Origin: Epichloe hybrida | Taxonomy: Eukaryota; Ascomycota; Sordariomycetes; Hypocreales; Clavicipitaceae | Assembly (NCBI GenBank): GCA_019022495.1 | Contig: JAFEKR010000022.1 | Span: 620,001-684,000, forward strand | DNA: 64,000 nt | Direction: 5' to 3' | Part shown: positions 1 through 11,670 of the stretch, piece after piece | Position numbering within the stretch: position 1 is the first letter of the stretch | How the letters are laid out: each line of letters begins with the position of its first letter | Notes under the pieces: model-generated | Seen by the model: only the letters and a program-made list of their open reading frames with translations | Told to the model about the DNA's origin: nothing | Database searches by the model: none | Position numbers and translations under genes: made by a program

Positions 1-919
1 TTAGATACGTGATTGTGATTAGTAACGAGATAATGTAAGATAATAATATCTTTATTATAAAAGGTAATATTATTATATATAGCTTAATAAAGAGTAAGAG
101 AGTTACTTATAGCGTGCTTGCCTCTAAGTTATATAGCATGGTTTAAGGCATAGACATTGCTTACGTGATTTCCATAACTCTATATTAGATTATGGATTAA
201 TTAAAGATGCCTTGAATTCTTATAATTCTCTATACTAATTCTTTTTTATTATATAAATATCTTGTGAAGCTAAGAACTATAAAGGAGAAGAGACTAATAA
301 TTAAAATTATAGCTCTTTATTAATTATATAAAAGGCATGAGATTTATAAAGTTAGGTGGATTAATAGCAATGATAATCCGGCGGATGTGATAATAAAAGC
401 ATTGCTAAATTTATTACTTTTCTCTTTGATTAATTCGAATGAATTAATGATTTATATTAAAGGATAGGTAAAGAGACCTGTAATATTAGGAGACAGGAGC
501 TTAGGTAAGGACTAATGGATTAATTTAATTAACCGATGCTATAATAACTAATTAAAGCAGCGGATTCCTATTAAGGGATTTACTAGTGTATACTTTCCTT
601 TAATCTGATTTTTATTGCGTTTTTAAGCTCTTTAGCCACAAAGGAAAAAACGAGATTACTAGTGTTAATTCCTTTAGATCTTCATTGGTTTAATTATGGC
701 TAAAGACTAGACTAATTATGGGTCTAGCGCGATACATGCGATATGATTAGCTGTATTAATTCGCTACCCTCTCTTTTGCCTTACATACGGATTTCGCTTA
801 CTTTTCTAGCATCTAGACTTTCCCTCTCTTCTCTCTCTTTCCTAGCTAGCTAACTAACTATTATTGACTTCAATTTATACGGGATTTATTACCTGCGCAG
901 GACCTTGGTGCAACTAACA
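1..919 (+). mobile_element. 3' end of a Copia element (family Copia-A), RIP-degraded, cut by window start
   Basis: The first 450 bases read as the RNase H end of a Ty1/Copia polyprotein, including a segment matching IKSKRVTYSVLASKLYS and the phrase WINSNDNPADV, with stops at former Gln codons. An LTR follows at 663-919. The same sequence recurs at 23,980-24,728 as the 3' end of the complete Copia-A element, where it is far less mutated. The five bases after the LTR (ATTAA, 920-924) are the predicted target duplication; the matching copy would lie left of the window. The element interrupts the 3' part of a Gypsy-X copy that resumes at 920. Confidence 0.88.
663..919 (+). repeat. 3' LTR of the truncated Copia-A copy
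   Basis: 257 bp beginning TGTTAATTCC and ending CAACTAACA. It aligns along its length with the 260-bp LTRs at 17,369-17,628 and 24,469-24,728. Differences seen are mostly C-to-T or G-to-A transitions. Confidence 0.88.
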
Positions 920-1666
920 ATTAAGGCTAGGGGACTAAACCTTACGAAGCTAAAAGAACTTAGTAATACCCTTACCTATGCCTTTAATAAAACTAAGAAT
1001 AAAGTCTTAATTTTTAAAGGATATTTTAGATCTTAAATACTTAAATAGAATAGTTAGGTAGCTAATAGTTACTTAGCTCTATAGGCTAATGTCTTTAGCA
1101 GCTACTAGTCTAAGGATTCTAACTACGCTAAAAGAATTGCTAGACTTATATATAATATTAGTAGAGGGCTTCCTCCCTTATAATATCTAGGGCGGATTAA
1201 GGCATTAAGATAGTTATAAAGTAATTTAGGGGATTTAGAGGAGGCACTAAGGTGTAATTATTTGTTTATAGAAGTTATAAGGGTTTATAAGGACTTAATT
1301 ATAGGGTTTTTAGGGGAGTGTAATAACTTAATAACCCTAGAGGGGATTAAGGTATTAATAAGAGCTCCTATTATAATTAAGGATTAAGGGATTAATTAAT
1401 TACTTAGAGGATAGTTGCTTTAGGAGATAACTACCTTATTATTTTTTTTTTCTTTTTATCTTCCTTTCCTTTTTCTTTTTATATAGTTAGGGTAACTATC
1501 TTATGCTAGTAAATAAGTTAGAGGGAGGGAAGGTGTGAGGCACTAACCTACCCTCTAGCTTAAAAGCCACACAGAAAAAATTATTAGAAGGGCGTTGCCT
1601 TTTATTAAACTTAATCACCTAGCTATCATCAATCAAAAGTTTATTTCCATCAGATCCCGTCTTTTT
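920..1666 (+). mobile_element. 3' end of a second Gypsy-X copy (ORF3 tail plus LTR)
   Basis: From 920 the sequence matches the region around 43,980-44,731: the tail of the third ORF of Gypsy-X (shared motif LKELSNTLTY), a spacer, then an LTR. It shows that the third ORF belongs to the element family and is not peculiar to the copy at 26,989-44,731. The rest of this copy would lie beyond the Copia-A insertion, outside the window. Confidence 0.8.
1516..1666 (+). repeat. LTR of Gypsy-X copy 2
   Basis: About 151 bp matching the 159-bp LTRs at 26,989-27,147 and 44,573-44,731. It starts AGTTAGAGGG (RIP form of AGTCGGAGGG) and ends in a TCTTTTT tract. Confidence 0.75.
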
Positions 1667-2475
1667 AATCCCTCAAGATCAATTTAGCAAGATCAGTCTA
1701 GCGGGACTAGTCTACCCAGACTCCAGTGTTTCCCCTTAAGATTAGTCTCGCTATATTAGTCCAGCGAGATCAGTCTAGTGAGACTCTAGCAAGTGGTCGA
1801 GACTAGCATTTCCCTCGAGACCAGTTCAGCGAGATTAGTCTCGCTAGATCGGTCTGGGGACTCTAGTAAGATTTGCCTCGAGACTAGTTCAGCGAGACTA
1901 ATCTGGCGAGACTGATCTCGTTAAATTAATCTTAAAGTTATAGTATTGCTATAAAAGATACCAAAGTTCAAGCCTCGATGTCTTCCCTATGCTAGCAGCA
2001 TAGACAGATAGACAAAAATAATAGCCTTAGTAGGCGCTGGCATTAGCATATAGGTTGCCACACTGATTACCATCCCATGTTAACATCTGACAGCGTGGAC
2101 GTCCCACACAATCACTAGCCATCACTAATAGCACGGCAGGCAGTAAGAAGGGCTAGCGCTGCTAGTCGATGCCCACTGCCGTGAACAGGCCTTCGGTGGA
2201 TATCCACAAGCCCTAACAGCCTGCCCACGCTAGTGCATGCCTTGGACATCCACATTGTCCTAGCCTCTACTAGTGGGCAACATTTAAATTTCTATAGTAT
2301 ACTTAGTTAGTCTGGCTGGCCTAACAAGTTCAATCCCTGCACATAATAGGACTTGCTGACCAAGCCCACCGCGCTTGCTACTTAATTAATTAATATACCT
2401 AGGGGGCGGCACTAATAACGCCTTTTACTATATATATCTTCCGCGAATTTGTTTACTTTTACGAAAGTATGGTCT
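1667..2475. repeat. repeat-rich spacer with degenerate GAGAC/GTCTC array
   Basis: About 1,675-1,925 is built from many degenerate copies, in both orientations, of a motif like GATCAGTCTAGCGAGAC and its complement. The remainder to 2,475 is moderately AT-rich, with a TATAAAAG at about 1,950 and no open frame I can follow. It could be an old LTR or non-coding remnant of another element. I see no gene here. Confidence 0.45.
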
Positions 2476-2624
2476 CTGCAGCATATGGAGGCTGTGCGGC
2501 GTCACGCCTGAGAGCCTTACAATAAGCCTTGCGGCCCATTAAAAGGATACTAGGCTGTTTTGGGTTGTAAGGCTCACTGTAAGGCTCTTTTAGGCAGGAC
2601 GCCGCACAGCCACATGTGCTGCAG
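2476..2624. repeat. foldback (inverted-repeat) structure
   Basis: Two arms of about 57 bases (2,476-2,532 and 2,567-2,624) are imperfect inverted copies, each carrying GGCTGTGCGGCGTC and GAGCCTTACA next to CTGCAGCA. They are separated by a 34-base loop. Transcribed, it would form a long hairpin. It lies about 120 bases upstream of the decayed HET gene. It could be a small foldback/MITE-like element or an inverted duplication; no clear target duplication was found. Confidence 0.65.
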
Positions 2625-2747
2625 GCAACCAGACGTGTGACAAACATGGAACAAAAAACAACTCCAAGCAACGCTAATATTTGGTTATGCGGCTATTAAT
2701 ACAAATAATTTCATTGTTATCTTATTCCGTTTCTGATTTTTAACGCG

Positions 2748-4450
2748 ATACGCTTAATTTACAAACAGCTTAGCGAAGGCGAGACTATCCAAGTCCTAAA
2801 AATAGCTAGGGCAGCCGCCCAGAGCAATCAGCTTTGCGGAAGCTTGCAAGTCGTCAAGTTATAAGAGCGGCCAAAATACCAAGCTTTATCCTATGTGTAG
2901 GGCCCTCTAAAACAGAATGATCCTATTATACTAATTAATAATTACCCTTTCTAAATTAGGGCTTCTTTATTTTAAGCGCTTTTAAAGCTTATAAGCTAAG
3001 CCTTAATAGCCACTCTATGGGTTAACTAGATCTGCATTAACTAACTAAATAACAATAAAAAACAGCGGCAAGTTTAGCTAATGTTAAGGATATATTAGCA
3101 AGCTAACTAAGTTATATGCTAGCTTAGTGTTAAAGAAGATTATAGTAATATTACTTTTAAGCTCCTCTACATTTTAAGTTACGGTGAACAGATGTATGAA
3201 GCCTATAATAATCTAGTATCCTAGGGGTATATTCGAAGCTTTGCTAAGCTCTTTAGTCCAGCAAGCACTCTAAGTATAGCAGTTACTTTACTATTTAAAA
3301 GGTCCTGGTTTAAAAGACTATAGGTTGTGTAAGAGGTAGCTCTAGTAACCTCTCTTGTGGTCTACTGTGGTGATTGCTCTATGGAAGGGCACTAATTTTT
3401 TAAAGCGGCTAATATGCTATACTTGCTTGTTTCTAACCTGCTTACACTATATCTCCGCGCACTGTTTCGTTATGCTAATAAATTAAAACAAATATAGGAG
3501 TAGGTTACTGCTAAAAAAAGTCTTTATTTACCTCACTTAGCGTAGATGCTAAGCAGTTGGCGCTATAAGAAAGACACTAACTAGTTAAACACACTATTAG
3601 GCATCGTATACCGTAAGAACCTAACAGAGGCCTAGTTTATAGCTTAATATAATCTGCCCTCTACAGAGTTATTTACTAGGTTTACTACGGAACATATACG
3701 CAGTACAAATAGTCTTAAAATCTTACACTTTGCTAGTTATAGAGACTATAAGGCTTATATTTTGTTGTTAAATAGTGAGCAAATTTCTTTAGATAGGTAC
3801 ATTCTAGTAGATGACATTACGACCTAGGTGCCAGATTGGTGGATAGAGTCGTAACCTCTCCTACTTTTAACAAGCCCTAGAGATTATATAATTACTTAGT
3901 TCTCGGCTATAATATCAAAACCTAATTATAAGCATAACAAGATTTCTTAAACTCTACGTGTCTAGGCGTTAAAAGTGGATATAATTATAATATACAGGGC
4001 ACCTTACTGCCTATTATTATGTGATAATCTAGGTATAACAGAACACGTAGTGTTTAACCACTAGTTTAAAACCATAGTTAAAAGTTTTGCTAATAACAAT
4101 ATAAAAGCAATATTTACATTTACATTAGCTATAAACAGAAACCTTATAGACAAAAACTAGATAGAAAGCAGCATTAGCCTAGAGAATATTAGGGTGTATT
4201 TTAACTACTAGGCCACGAGAAACCTAGTAGCACTATAGCAAAAGATATCTAAGGAAAATAAACATAAGGAATTGACTTATTATATATATCTTATAGCAAA
4301 ACTCTACTATTATTAAACATTCTTTATTATAGAAACTAGGAAATTAGGACTTAGGTCTGTTTACGTATGTCCTAGGGATTTAGTGTTCCTTATCCACGGC
4401 TTAAAGGTGCCCTTTATTATAGCAGATAGCATAAATAGCTCTTATATATT
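2748..4450 (+). pseudogene. HET-domain (heterokaryon incompatibility) gene, 5' part, RIP-degraded
   Basis: One frame runs without frameshift from about 2,748 (ATA, probably a former ATG) to 4,450 and contains successive HET-family landmarks: GETIQVL, then YQALSYV followed by a stop where Trp is expected (the ALSYVWG motif), LWVNQICINQ (family LWIDAICINQ), RSWFKRLQVVQEVAL (family W-x-RxWVVQE), NTLLGIVYRKN, and QVPDWW. Near the C-terminus are PRDLVFLIHGLKVPF and the end of a VGECYV-type motif. In-frame stops sit at expected Gln or Trp positions, as RIP predicts. HET proteins mediate non-self recognition and programmed cell death between incompatible hyphae. A chromodomain Gypsy is inserted near the 3' end; the gene resumes at 11,057. 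The product would have been about 590 residues. Confidence 0.85.
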
Positions 4451-4652
4451 TGTGAGGCCCTACTCACAACACCAGCGCGCCAGCGCACCACCAGGCGGGC
4501 GCACCACGCCCTAGGGCTAGGTCCACGTGACACTAGCGAGTTACTACCTATAAGTTAGCGACTTGTACGCATAACATACTTAGACCTAGCAAGCTTTAGT
4601 TAATATATGAACGCCCCTATACCTCTTGCCTAGCTACCCCTTTATTCTTATA
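4451..4652 (+). repeat. 5' LTR of Gypsy-C
   Basis: 202 bp, TGTGAGGCCC at the start, ending TTATTCTTATA (RIP form of TTGTTCTCACA seen in the 3' LTR). Confidence 0.92.
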
Positions 4653-4749
4653 ATTCTAAAGCTTCTCCTACTAGCTACCTAAGAGTAATATAGGGGGGAG
4701 AATAACTTAATCCACTAGAACTATACTATATATTACTTAGGATTAGCTA

Positions 4750-7700
4750 GATAATAGTAACACTATAGCTAGGGATATGCCATATTCTATAACCCTATCT
4801 AAAGCCACACCCTCTACTATAGTAATAAAAGAGGTAATGGTTAGGGAGCGAATTACCTAGCTTAAGTAACTTAAGAAACTATAGGATTAAGAAAAGGAGC
4901 TTACTAACTTAATATAATCTTATAAAGAACTAGTAAAAAGGGGCCAAAAGGATAGTTTATCCTTAAGCCTTAGTAGCTAAGAAGTTAAGGTCCAAAACAT
5001 TATAGAACTCTAACACCCTATAAACCCATAGAAGTATAAGATATAGCTTAATAACCTTAGCTATGCCTTTAAGGGGGCAAAGAAGAAGTATTACTAGGAT
5101 AACTAAAAGATCCTCTTTACACTTAACTACATATATACAAACTATTAGGCTAGATAGGACTAATACATTAAAGAATAACTAGCTAATAGTTAGGATTATC
5201 CTAAGGATAACTAGGATAAGTTCTAAGACTAGACCCTTATGCTACTTAAAGACTCCGTAAGTTATAATACATAAATAGCTATATAGCTAGAAAACGCAAA
5301 GCAAAAGGAGAGCTAGAGTCCTATTAAGTTTAGCATTTACTTAGATTTACTAGAGAAATACCTAGAATAAGCTCCGGAAAAGACCTATACTCTTACATTC
5401 TTTATAAAATTACTTCCTAACTTATAAGATTATATTAACCTACACATAGATATTACTAGTCTAACACAAGAAGATATTATATAACTTACCTAGTGATTCT
5501 AGGAGGTAATGTTAAAGAATAAGTAAAAGCTAAATGATTTAGAAGAGAAGGGGCTATATAAGGTAGCTTAACACTAAAGACATAACTCCCTATAAGGGCA
5601 TTAGCCAAATAAGGACTAAAGAGATAAGGATAAGGACAAGGAAAAGACCCTAGCTACCTACCTAAATAATAATAAACTATAAGGAAGAAAATAGTACTAT
5701 AACTATAGTAGTATAAAGCATTTCTTCTATAATTATAATAAGCTAAGGAAAGACTAATAAGAAGGTTAGGAAAACTCCTAGAGGTAAAAGTAAAAGCCCT
5801 TACCTCTACCTTAGACACTAGGGTACTAGTAGGATACTAATTCCACACACTAGTTACTATCTATAGGCATAAAGATATTAAAACAGCAGCGGATCTTAAT
5901 AGTTATACTAAGATTAATATTATAAGCACCTAATTTGCATAGACTTATAAGCTTAATTAGGCTAAGGCCACAACACCTATCTTAAAGGTAGTAAGGGCTT
6001 TAATAGTCCCCTAATATAGTGTCTATAAGGTGCCTATTTTAATTAAAGATTTATAGGGTAAAGAGAGAGACCTTAAGTTACTATATATAGCTATTAATAA
6101 GGACCTAAGAGCAAAGGGAAGCCCTATATTAATTAGAATACATATGCTTACAGAAGAACGTGTATATCTCTGCTTATACTTATAAGAATAGTGGTTTAAA
6201 AAGAGAAAGGTAGCCTTTTTACTACTAACTCCCCGCAAGTTTACGAAGGTAACGTGTAATAAGATAATCATATATGCTATTATAGGCATAATAGAAGACA
6301 AGTTTATCTCTCTTAAAGACAAAGAGAAGGCGAAAGCATATAGAACTATTAAAGATATCCTAGAGAAACTACGTGAATTTAAAGACATGTTTACATTAGA
6401 TAAGGCAGGGAGCCTCCTATTAAAGAAGTTAACTAACTATATAATTAATCTTATACTAGGAGCTACACCCCTATATAGACTAATCTATCCTCTCTCCTAA
6501 AGCAAACTTAAGGAGCTCTAGGAATATATTAATAATAACCTAAAGAAAGGCTAGATAAGACCCTTAAAGAGCCTAGTAGGTATGCCTATCCTATTTATAC
6601 TAAAGAAGGATAGAACGCTATAGCTATGTGTTAACTATTAAGGACTTAATAAGGTAACACAGAAGAATCACTACGCTCTTCCCCTAATTTTAGAGATCCT
6701 TAATTAATGCTAAGGGGCCCGTTTCTTTTCTAAGATTAATATTAAGGACGTATACTACTAAATTCGCATTAAAGAAGGCGATAAATAGAAGATAGCTTTT
6801 TACACATATTATAGGCACTATAAGTACCTTATAATGCCTTTTAGGTTAATAAATGCCCTAGCTACTTTCTAGAGTTATATCTATAAAGCACTGTACAGGC
6901 TAGTTAATACTATTTATATAGTGTATTTAGATAATATCTTAATTTTCTCTAAGATAAAGGAGGAGCACACTAAACATATTAAGTAAGTCCTTAAATATAT
7001 AAGATTAGCAGAGTTATACATAAAACCCTCTAAGTGCTCTTTCTATAAGAAATTAGTAAAATTCCTAGGGTTTATCCTCTCTATTAATAGGATATTAATA
7101 GATACTTACTAGGTTAATATAATTAGAGAATAGAAGGAGCTAATAAGTTTTAAGGATATATAGTTATTTCTTAGGTTCTATAACTTCTACTAATAGTTTA
7201 TCTATAAATACTCCGGAATTATAGCATCTCTTTATATATTAATAAAGGGTAGTTAAAATAGTATCTAGACTAGGAGGTTTATATTTAGAGAAAAGGAGTG
7301 GTTAGTGTTTAACTAGCTAAAAGATGCCTTTTAGCAAGCGCCTTTACTCTAACACTATAACCTAAGTTAGGTAATGTGTATTAAGATAGATGCCTTAATT
7401 TTTATAATAGTAGGAATCCTATCTTAGTAAGATAATAAGGGCTATTAGCATCTAGTGGCCTTTTAGTTAAGGAAGTTTATAGACACTAAATGTAACTATA
7501 GTATAGCTAATTAAAAGCTACTTACTATAGTAAAGTTATTTAAACACTAGTAATATTATATTAAAGGCATGGAGATACCTATGGAGATCCTATTAGACTA
7601 TTATAACCTATAGACCTTTATAAGGCAGCAGAAGCTAAATAGAAGATAGGTATAATAGTGTATGTTCCTCTGCTCTTTCTATTTTATAATTAAGCATAGA

Positions 7701-9475
7701 CTAGGGAAGAGCAACCCTGCGGATATACTATTAAGAAGGTCTAATTATAAGGGCAAACCTATATTAAATAGGGTGCTCCTACTAGAGCTTTAAAGGAAGA
7801 TAGTAAATATCTTTATAGTAGAAGAAGAAGTACTAATATATTAAAGAAGTTATAGTATAACACTAGTCTTAGAACCTACTAAGGTAAGAGTAGCCTAGGT
7901 GAAAGGCTAGTTAGCCACCGTAGATCTAGTAATAGGTTAGCTAAATAAAGGTGATTTTAAGGAGAAGGTAGTGTGTGTTTAAGATATTAGCATAGTATAA
8001 GTAATTTAGGGGGCTATTATATTACTAAATCCCTACTAATCTGCGGCAAATAAACTATTAGTGTAACTGCTATAGAAGGCATAGGACTAAGATCTAGATT
8101 TACAAAAGCGCGGAGGTAAGGTTAACTCCTAAGTAAAAGGGAGGGAAAAAGCTAGTCTATAGTTATATAGTGTAAGGGGCCTCCTAATATATAAAGACTA
8201 GGTAGTTGTTTTGCGGGAGCTTATTTTATAATAGAAGCTTCTATAGCTACACTATAATAATCTATTAGTAGGTTACTTTAGGACTAAACACACTCTAGAG
8301 CTACTAAAATATTACTATTAGTGGCTAGTAATAAGTAAAGCTATTTTAGACTATATATCTAGCTACGGAGTATACTAGCGTATTATAGTAAGACAGCACT
8401 GCCCCTATAGAAGCCTTAAATCGCTACTAATACTAAGGCAACTGTAGGTAGAGATCTTAATAGACTTTGTTATAGGTTTACCACTAGTGCGGCTAGGTAA
8501 GCGAGAAACTGACGTAATTCTAGTAATTATAGACTAATTCACTAAGTACTCTATCTTCCTTTCTATAAAGACTATAATTAATATAGCTAAATTAGTAAAG
8601 TTATTCTATAAGGAGATTAAGCTATAATTTAGAGCGCTAGAGGGTATTGTGTCTAATAGAGGATTAGTATTTATAAGCTAATTCTAGTTAGAGGTATATT
8701 ACTAGTTATATGTAAAGCGGAGGCTTTTAATAGTATTTTACCCCTAAACTAATAGGTAAATAGAGAGAATAAATTAGGTGCTTAAGTATTACTTATAATA
8801 TTTTATTAAAGAGAACTAATAACTATAGCTAAAGCTACTCCTAATAGCCTAATTTACATGTAATAATACTATTAATAAGACAACAGGCTACTCCCCTAAC
8901 TACACTCTTATAGGCTATTCGCCTAAGTTCTACCTTACTCTTAAGGGTAAGAGTATAGAGGGGGAGGTCCTAGAGGCTTACACATATGTTAAAAAGCTAT
9001 ATAAGGTTAGGGAGAAACTAGCATATAACTAGGCAAGGGCTACTAAAGCGTAGGCAAAGTACTACAACTAGAGACATTAGCTAATAACCTTAAAAAGAGA
9101 AGACTTAGTACTACTATTAGCAAAAAACATTAGGCTTAAGGACGCAAAATAAAAGCTAAACCTAAGATTTATTAGGCTATTTTAGATACTTAACGCTATA
9201 GGTAAATAAGCATACTAACTAGCGCTACCTAATAAGTATAGCTAACTATATAATATATTTCACGTTAGCCTATTAGAGCTATAGAATTACTAGGAAGACG
9301 CCCTAGACAAGGATATGCTAATACTAGACCTTAAAGATAATAATAATAAGTTTAAAGTTAAAGAAGTTAGGGATTATAGGAAGACATATAAAGGCGATAA
9401 ATACCTAGTAAAATAGAAGGGCTAGCTAAGCAAATATAATTAATAGGTAGCATTAGAAGATATAGAAGGCGCTTA
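4750..9475 (+). pseudogene. gag-pol of Gypsy-C with C-terminal chromodomain, RIP stops
   Basis: Reverse transcriptase motifs are readable: PILFILKKD, QLCVNYQGLN, MPFRLINALATF and VYLDNILIFSK, where the catalytic YLDD has become YLDN. RNase H is followed by integrase with a recognisable VIIDQFTKYSIF segment and FYPQTNRQIERINQVLK. At the end, KEVRDYRKTYKGDKYLVKQK and the following EDIEGA match the chromodomain pattern (VEKIL-x-R, YLVKWKG, EDL), with the second aromatic-cage Trp replaced. The chromodomain places it with the chromoviruses, whose integrases favour heterochromatic targets. Stops are TAA/TAG. Confidence 0.88.
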
Positions 9476-9829
9476 ACACACAATTTAAGCTTTCTATTAA
9501 AGTAAAACAAGCAGAAAGCATAGCAAGACGTAATTAAGTCATAAGTAATAAGGGATAAGGTAATTATAAAAAAGGCCTAGCCTTATTAGCTACTATCACA
9601 CTCTAATTAAAACCCTTATCAGACTATTTACTAAATAATAAAAGAAAAGATACCTATAAGGAGGGGAGTCTCACAGGAAACCCTTCTATGGTTACCCCCT
9701 TATATATTAAAACAACGCTATTATAAAGGAGGTACTTAGCGCCCTCGCTCTTATCCTCCTAAACCACCACCTCTATTGCCTGGAAAAACTAGTGCTTCGC
9801 TACCCCCTAGGGTACAAATCCTAGATCAT

Positions 9830-10830
9830 AATGTTATAGCCATAAAGTTATTTTTCTCTTCTAGGAATTATAATATATAGCATAGTTTAGCTATAAAAGT
9901 TAGCAAATAAGTAGTAAAGGGGAAGTAATAACTTATAATCCCTAGGGCAGGGGCAGGATATATAGTAACTAAAAGTTACTAGCATAAAATAATATACTAA
10001 TTATACATAGCTAAAGCAGCTTACCTAGGGAGTAAGCAAAGGTCTAGAGAACACGTAACAAAACGTACCTAATAGACCTTAGCAGCCCTAGTTAAACCAA
10101 AGGAAATATAATAAGCTATATTAGCGTAATCAAACCCTAAAATAAGGTTTAGACAATAAGTGCCAAAATAGCAGCGAGTTACCTTAGAAAACATATAATT
10201 ATCAGGGTTATTAGGGTCCTAATTACTTAGGGCGTCTATTAAAGTTTTCACCTAATTAAGGGTAGTAAGAAAATCTAGAAAATCCCCTTATATAGTTAGT
10301 ATTACCTAGAGAGATATAGGCAATTAGGGACTAAAAGAGTAGAGAATATAATATACTTACTACCTCATAAGTATCACTATATTTAACACACTAGATATAA
10401 CGCTTTAAATGTTTCCCTTTAATAATAGCAGTTAGCGCACTAGGGAATTAATAGTTAATCTAAGGGACATTAGGCTTAGCTAGAGGATTCTTCTTAAAGT
10501 CCGCGCAACCCGTGCGTAGATAATATATATAGGAATATCCTCTTAAATAGATATTAGGGACAGCTATAATAATAATGCTCTTAACGCTTTCCCTATCTAA
10601 TTCTATTCTAATAATAAGGCAAGTAGTAAAGGTAAAGTTATAGTAACTAATAATATAATAGTATCTAGGGAAAAGTTTACTATAGATAAGAAAGGGAAAA
10701 GTTAGTAATATAATAGGGAGTTATAGGTGAATTTATACTTAAACACTAATATTATTTATTATTGTTTTAGTATAGCTACTACTTAGCGAATAGCTATATA
10801 GTACCTACCGAAAGCTATTTAGGAGCCTAG
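9830..10830 (-). pseudogene. antisense coding-like relic between integrase and 3' LTR of Gypsy-C
   Basis: Read on the minus strand, this stretch has the same character as the RIP-decayed genes around it: long frames broken mainly by TAA/TAG. One frame includes RIELDRESVKSIIIIAVPN and YLRTGCADFKKNPLAKPN. After a change of frame that coincides with plausible splice signals (GTAAGTATA to CTCTCTAG), it continues with TLIDALSNQDPNNPDNYMF and FDYANIAYYISFGLTRAAK. I do not recognise the family. It may be an accessory antisense ORF of the element or a captured fragment. The frame reading is direct; the intron is inferred. Confidence 0.45.
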
Positions 10831-10849
10831 CTAAAAGTAGGGGGGTAAT

Positions 10850-11051
10850 TATAAGGCCTTACTTATAATACTAGCGCGCTAGCGTACCACTAGGCAGGCG
10901 CACCATGCCCTAGGGCTAGGTCCACGTGACACTAGCAAGTCACTACCTATAAGTTAGCGACTTATACGCATAACACACTTAGACCTAGCAAGCTTCAGTC
11001 AATATACGAACGCCCCCATACCTCTTGCCTAGCTACCCCTTTGTTCTCACA
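10850..11051 (+). repeat. 3' LTR of Gypsy-C
   Basis: 202 bp, TATAAGGCCT (RIP form of TGTGAGGCCC) to TTGTTCTCACA, preceded by a purine-rich tract AAAAGTAGGGGGG that fits a polypurine tract. The flanking ATATT matches the 5' flank. Confidence 0.92.
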
Positions 11052-11056
11052 ATATT

Positions 11057-11135
11057 ATGCGGGGAATGTTTTGTAAGTGGCCTAATAGAAGCAAGAGAGA
11101 ATTATTCTAATGCAAATAAATACCTACTTTTAAGT
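11057..11135 (+). pseudogene. HET-domain gene, 3' part, severed by Gypsy-C
   Basis: If Gypsy-C and one copy of ATATT are removed, the reading frame from 4,450 continues here without a shift and gives YILCGECFVSGLIEA. This matches the HET-family C-terminal motif (aromatic, LVGECYVHGIM, GEA). The end of the original gene is uncertain, about 11,135. This fit supports both the HET identification and the exact insertion site. Confidence 0.8.
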
Positions 11136-11670
11136 TAATTTCCTATGGACGTATTTTCGGGGCTAACTAGCGCTCCTTATCTACACAGTCTCTTACTTTA
11201 ATGACCACTAAGCGAGCATACTGGATCTGGTCGCTTACTAACCCAGACGTTAGCGTCCTAGTTTCTGCAGGCAGTGATATTAACAGTGGATCCTAGTTCG
11301 AGATTAAGCGTAGCTATGATTCTTGCGCTCTAGCAAATCAATGTAGCGAAGAAACATCACTTCTATGGATAGAGGATGGCAATATTTAAGAGCCAGATCT
11401 GCGCGAAAAGTGACAGATATAAGCGGAGGAGAAAGCTAGCATTAGCGGAGAGAAATCGTAAATTTAAAGAGAAACATAACCTACTACTACCTTATAATAT
11501 ATATTCGCGGTTTCACTTATTATAATCTGTTGTCTATGGTCACGCCTGTAACTAGTACTGGTATAGTCATATTGATAGCGAGCACACTATGTGGTGGGGT
11601 TTGGCACAAGTAGCTGTGTTCTCCCTGGCGGCTTGGTTGGCGTAGCGACTAGGCGGGAGGGGCGCCTATG
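11136..11670. other. spacer, no recognisable gene
   Basis: Moderately AT-rich sequence with less RIP damage than the elements. I could not follow a coding frame or identify a repeat. Confidence 0.5.

Larger units (their letters stand above)
4451..11051 (+). mobile_element. complete chromodomain Gypsy LTR retrotransposon (Gypsy-C), RIP-degraded
   Basis: A 6,601-bp element with 202-bp LTRs at both ends and a perfect target duplication ATATT (4,446-4,450 and 11,052-11,056). Internal order is gag (about 4,750-5,790), protease, reverse transcriptase (about 6,410-7,150), RNase H, integrase (about 8,200-9,150) and a chromodomain-like end (about 9,345-9,475). A 1.3-kb tail before the 3' LTR holds an antisense coding-like relic. 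It is inserted in the HET gene. All frames carry RIP stops, so it cannot be active. Confidence 0.93.

Noticed and set aside
2324..2340. B-box/T-arm-like ACAAGTTCAATCCCTGC suggesting a tRNA or tRNA-derived SINE
   Set aside because: The arm would pair if RIP changes were reversed, but no A box, anticodon arm or acceptor stem could be found at proper spacing.
2459..2671. 70-codon minus-strand open frame
   Set aside because: It is produced by the inverted arms of the foldback structure; no protein resemblance.
6023..6388. 121-codon minus-strand open frame
   Set aside because: It lies antisense to the Gypsy-C protease/RT region, which reads clearly on the plus strand; the frame is a by-product of AT-rich composition.
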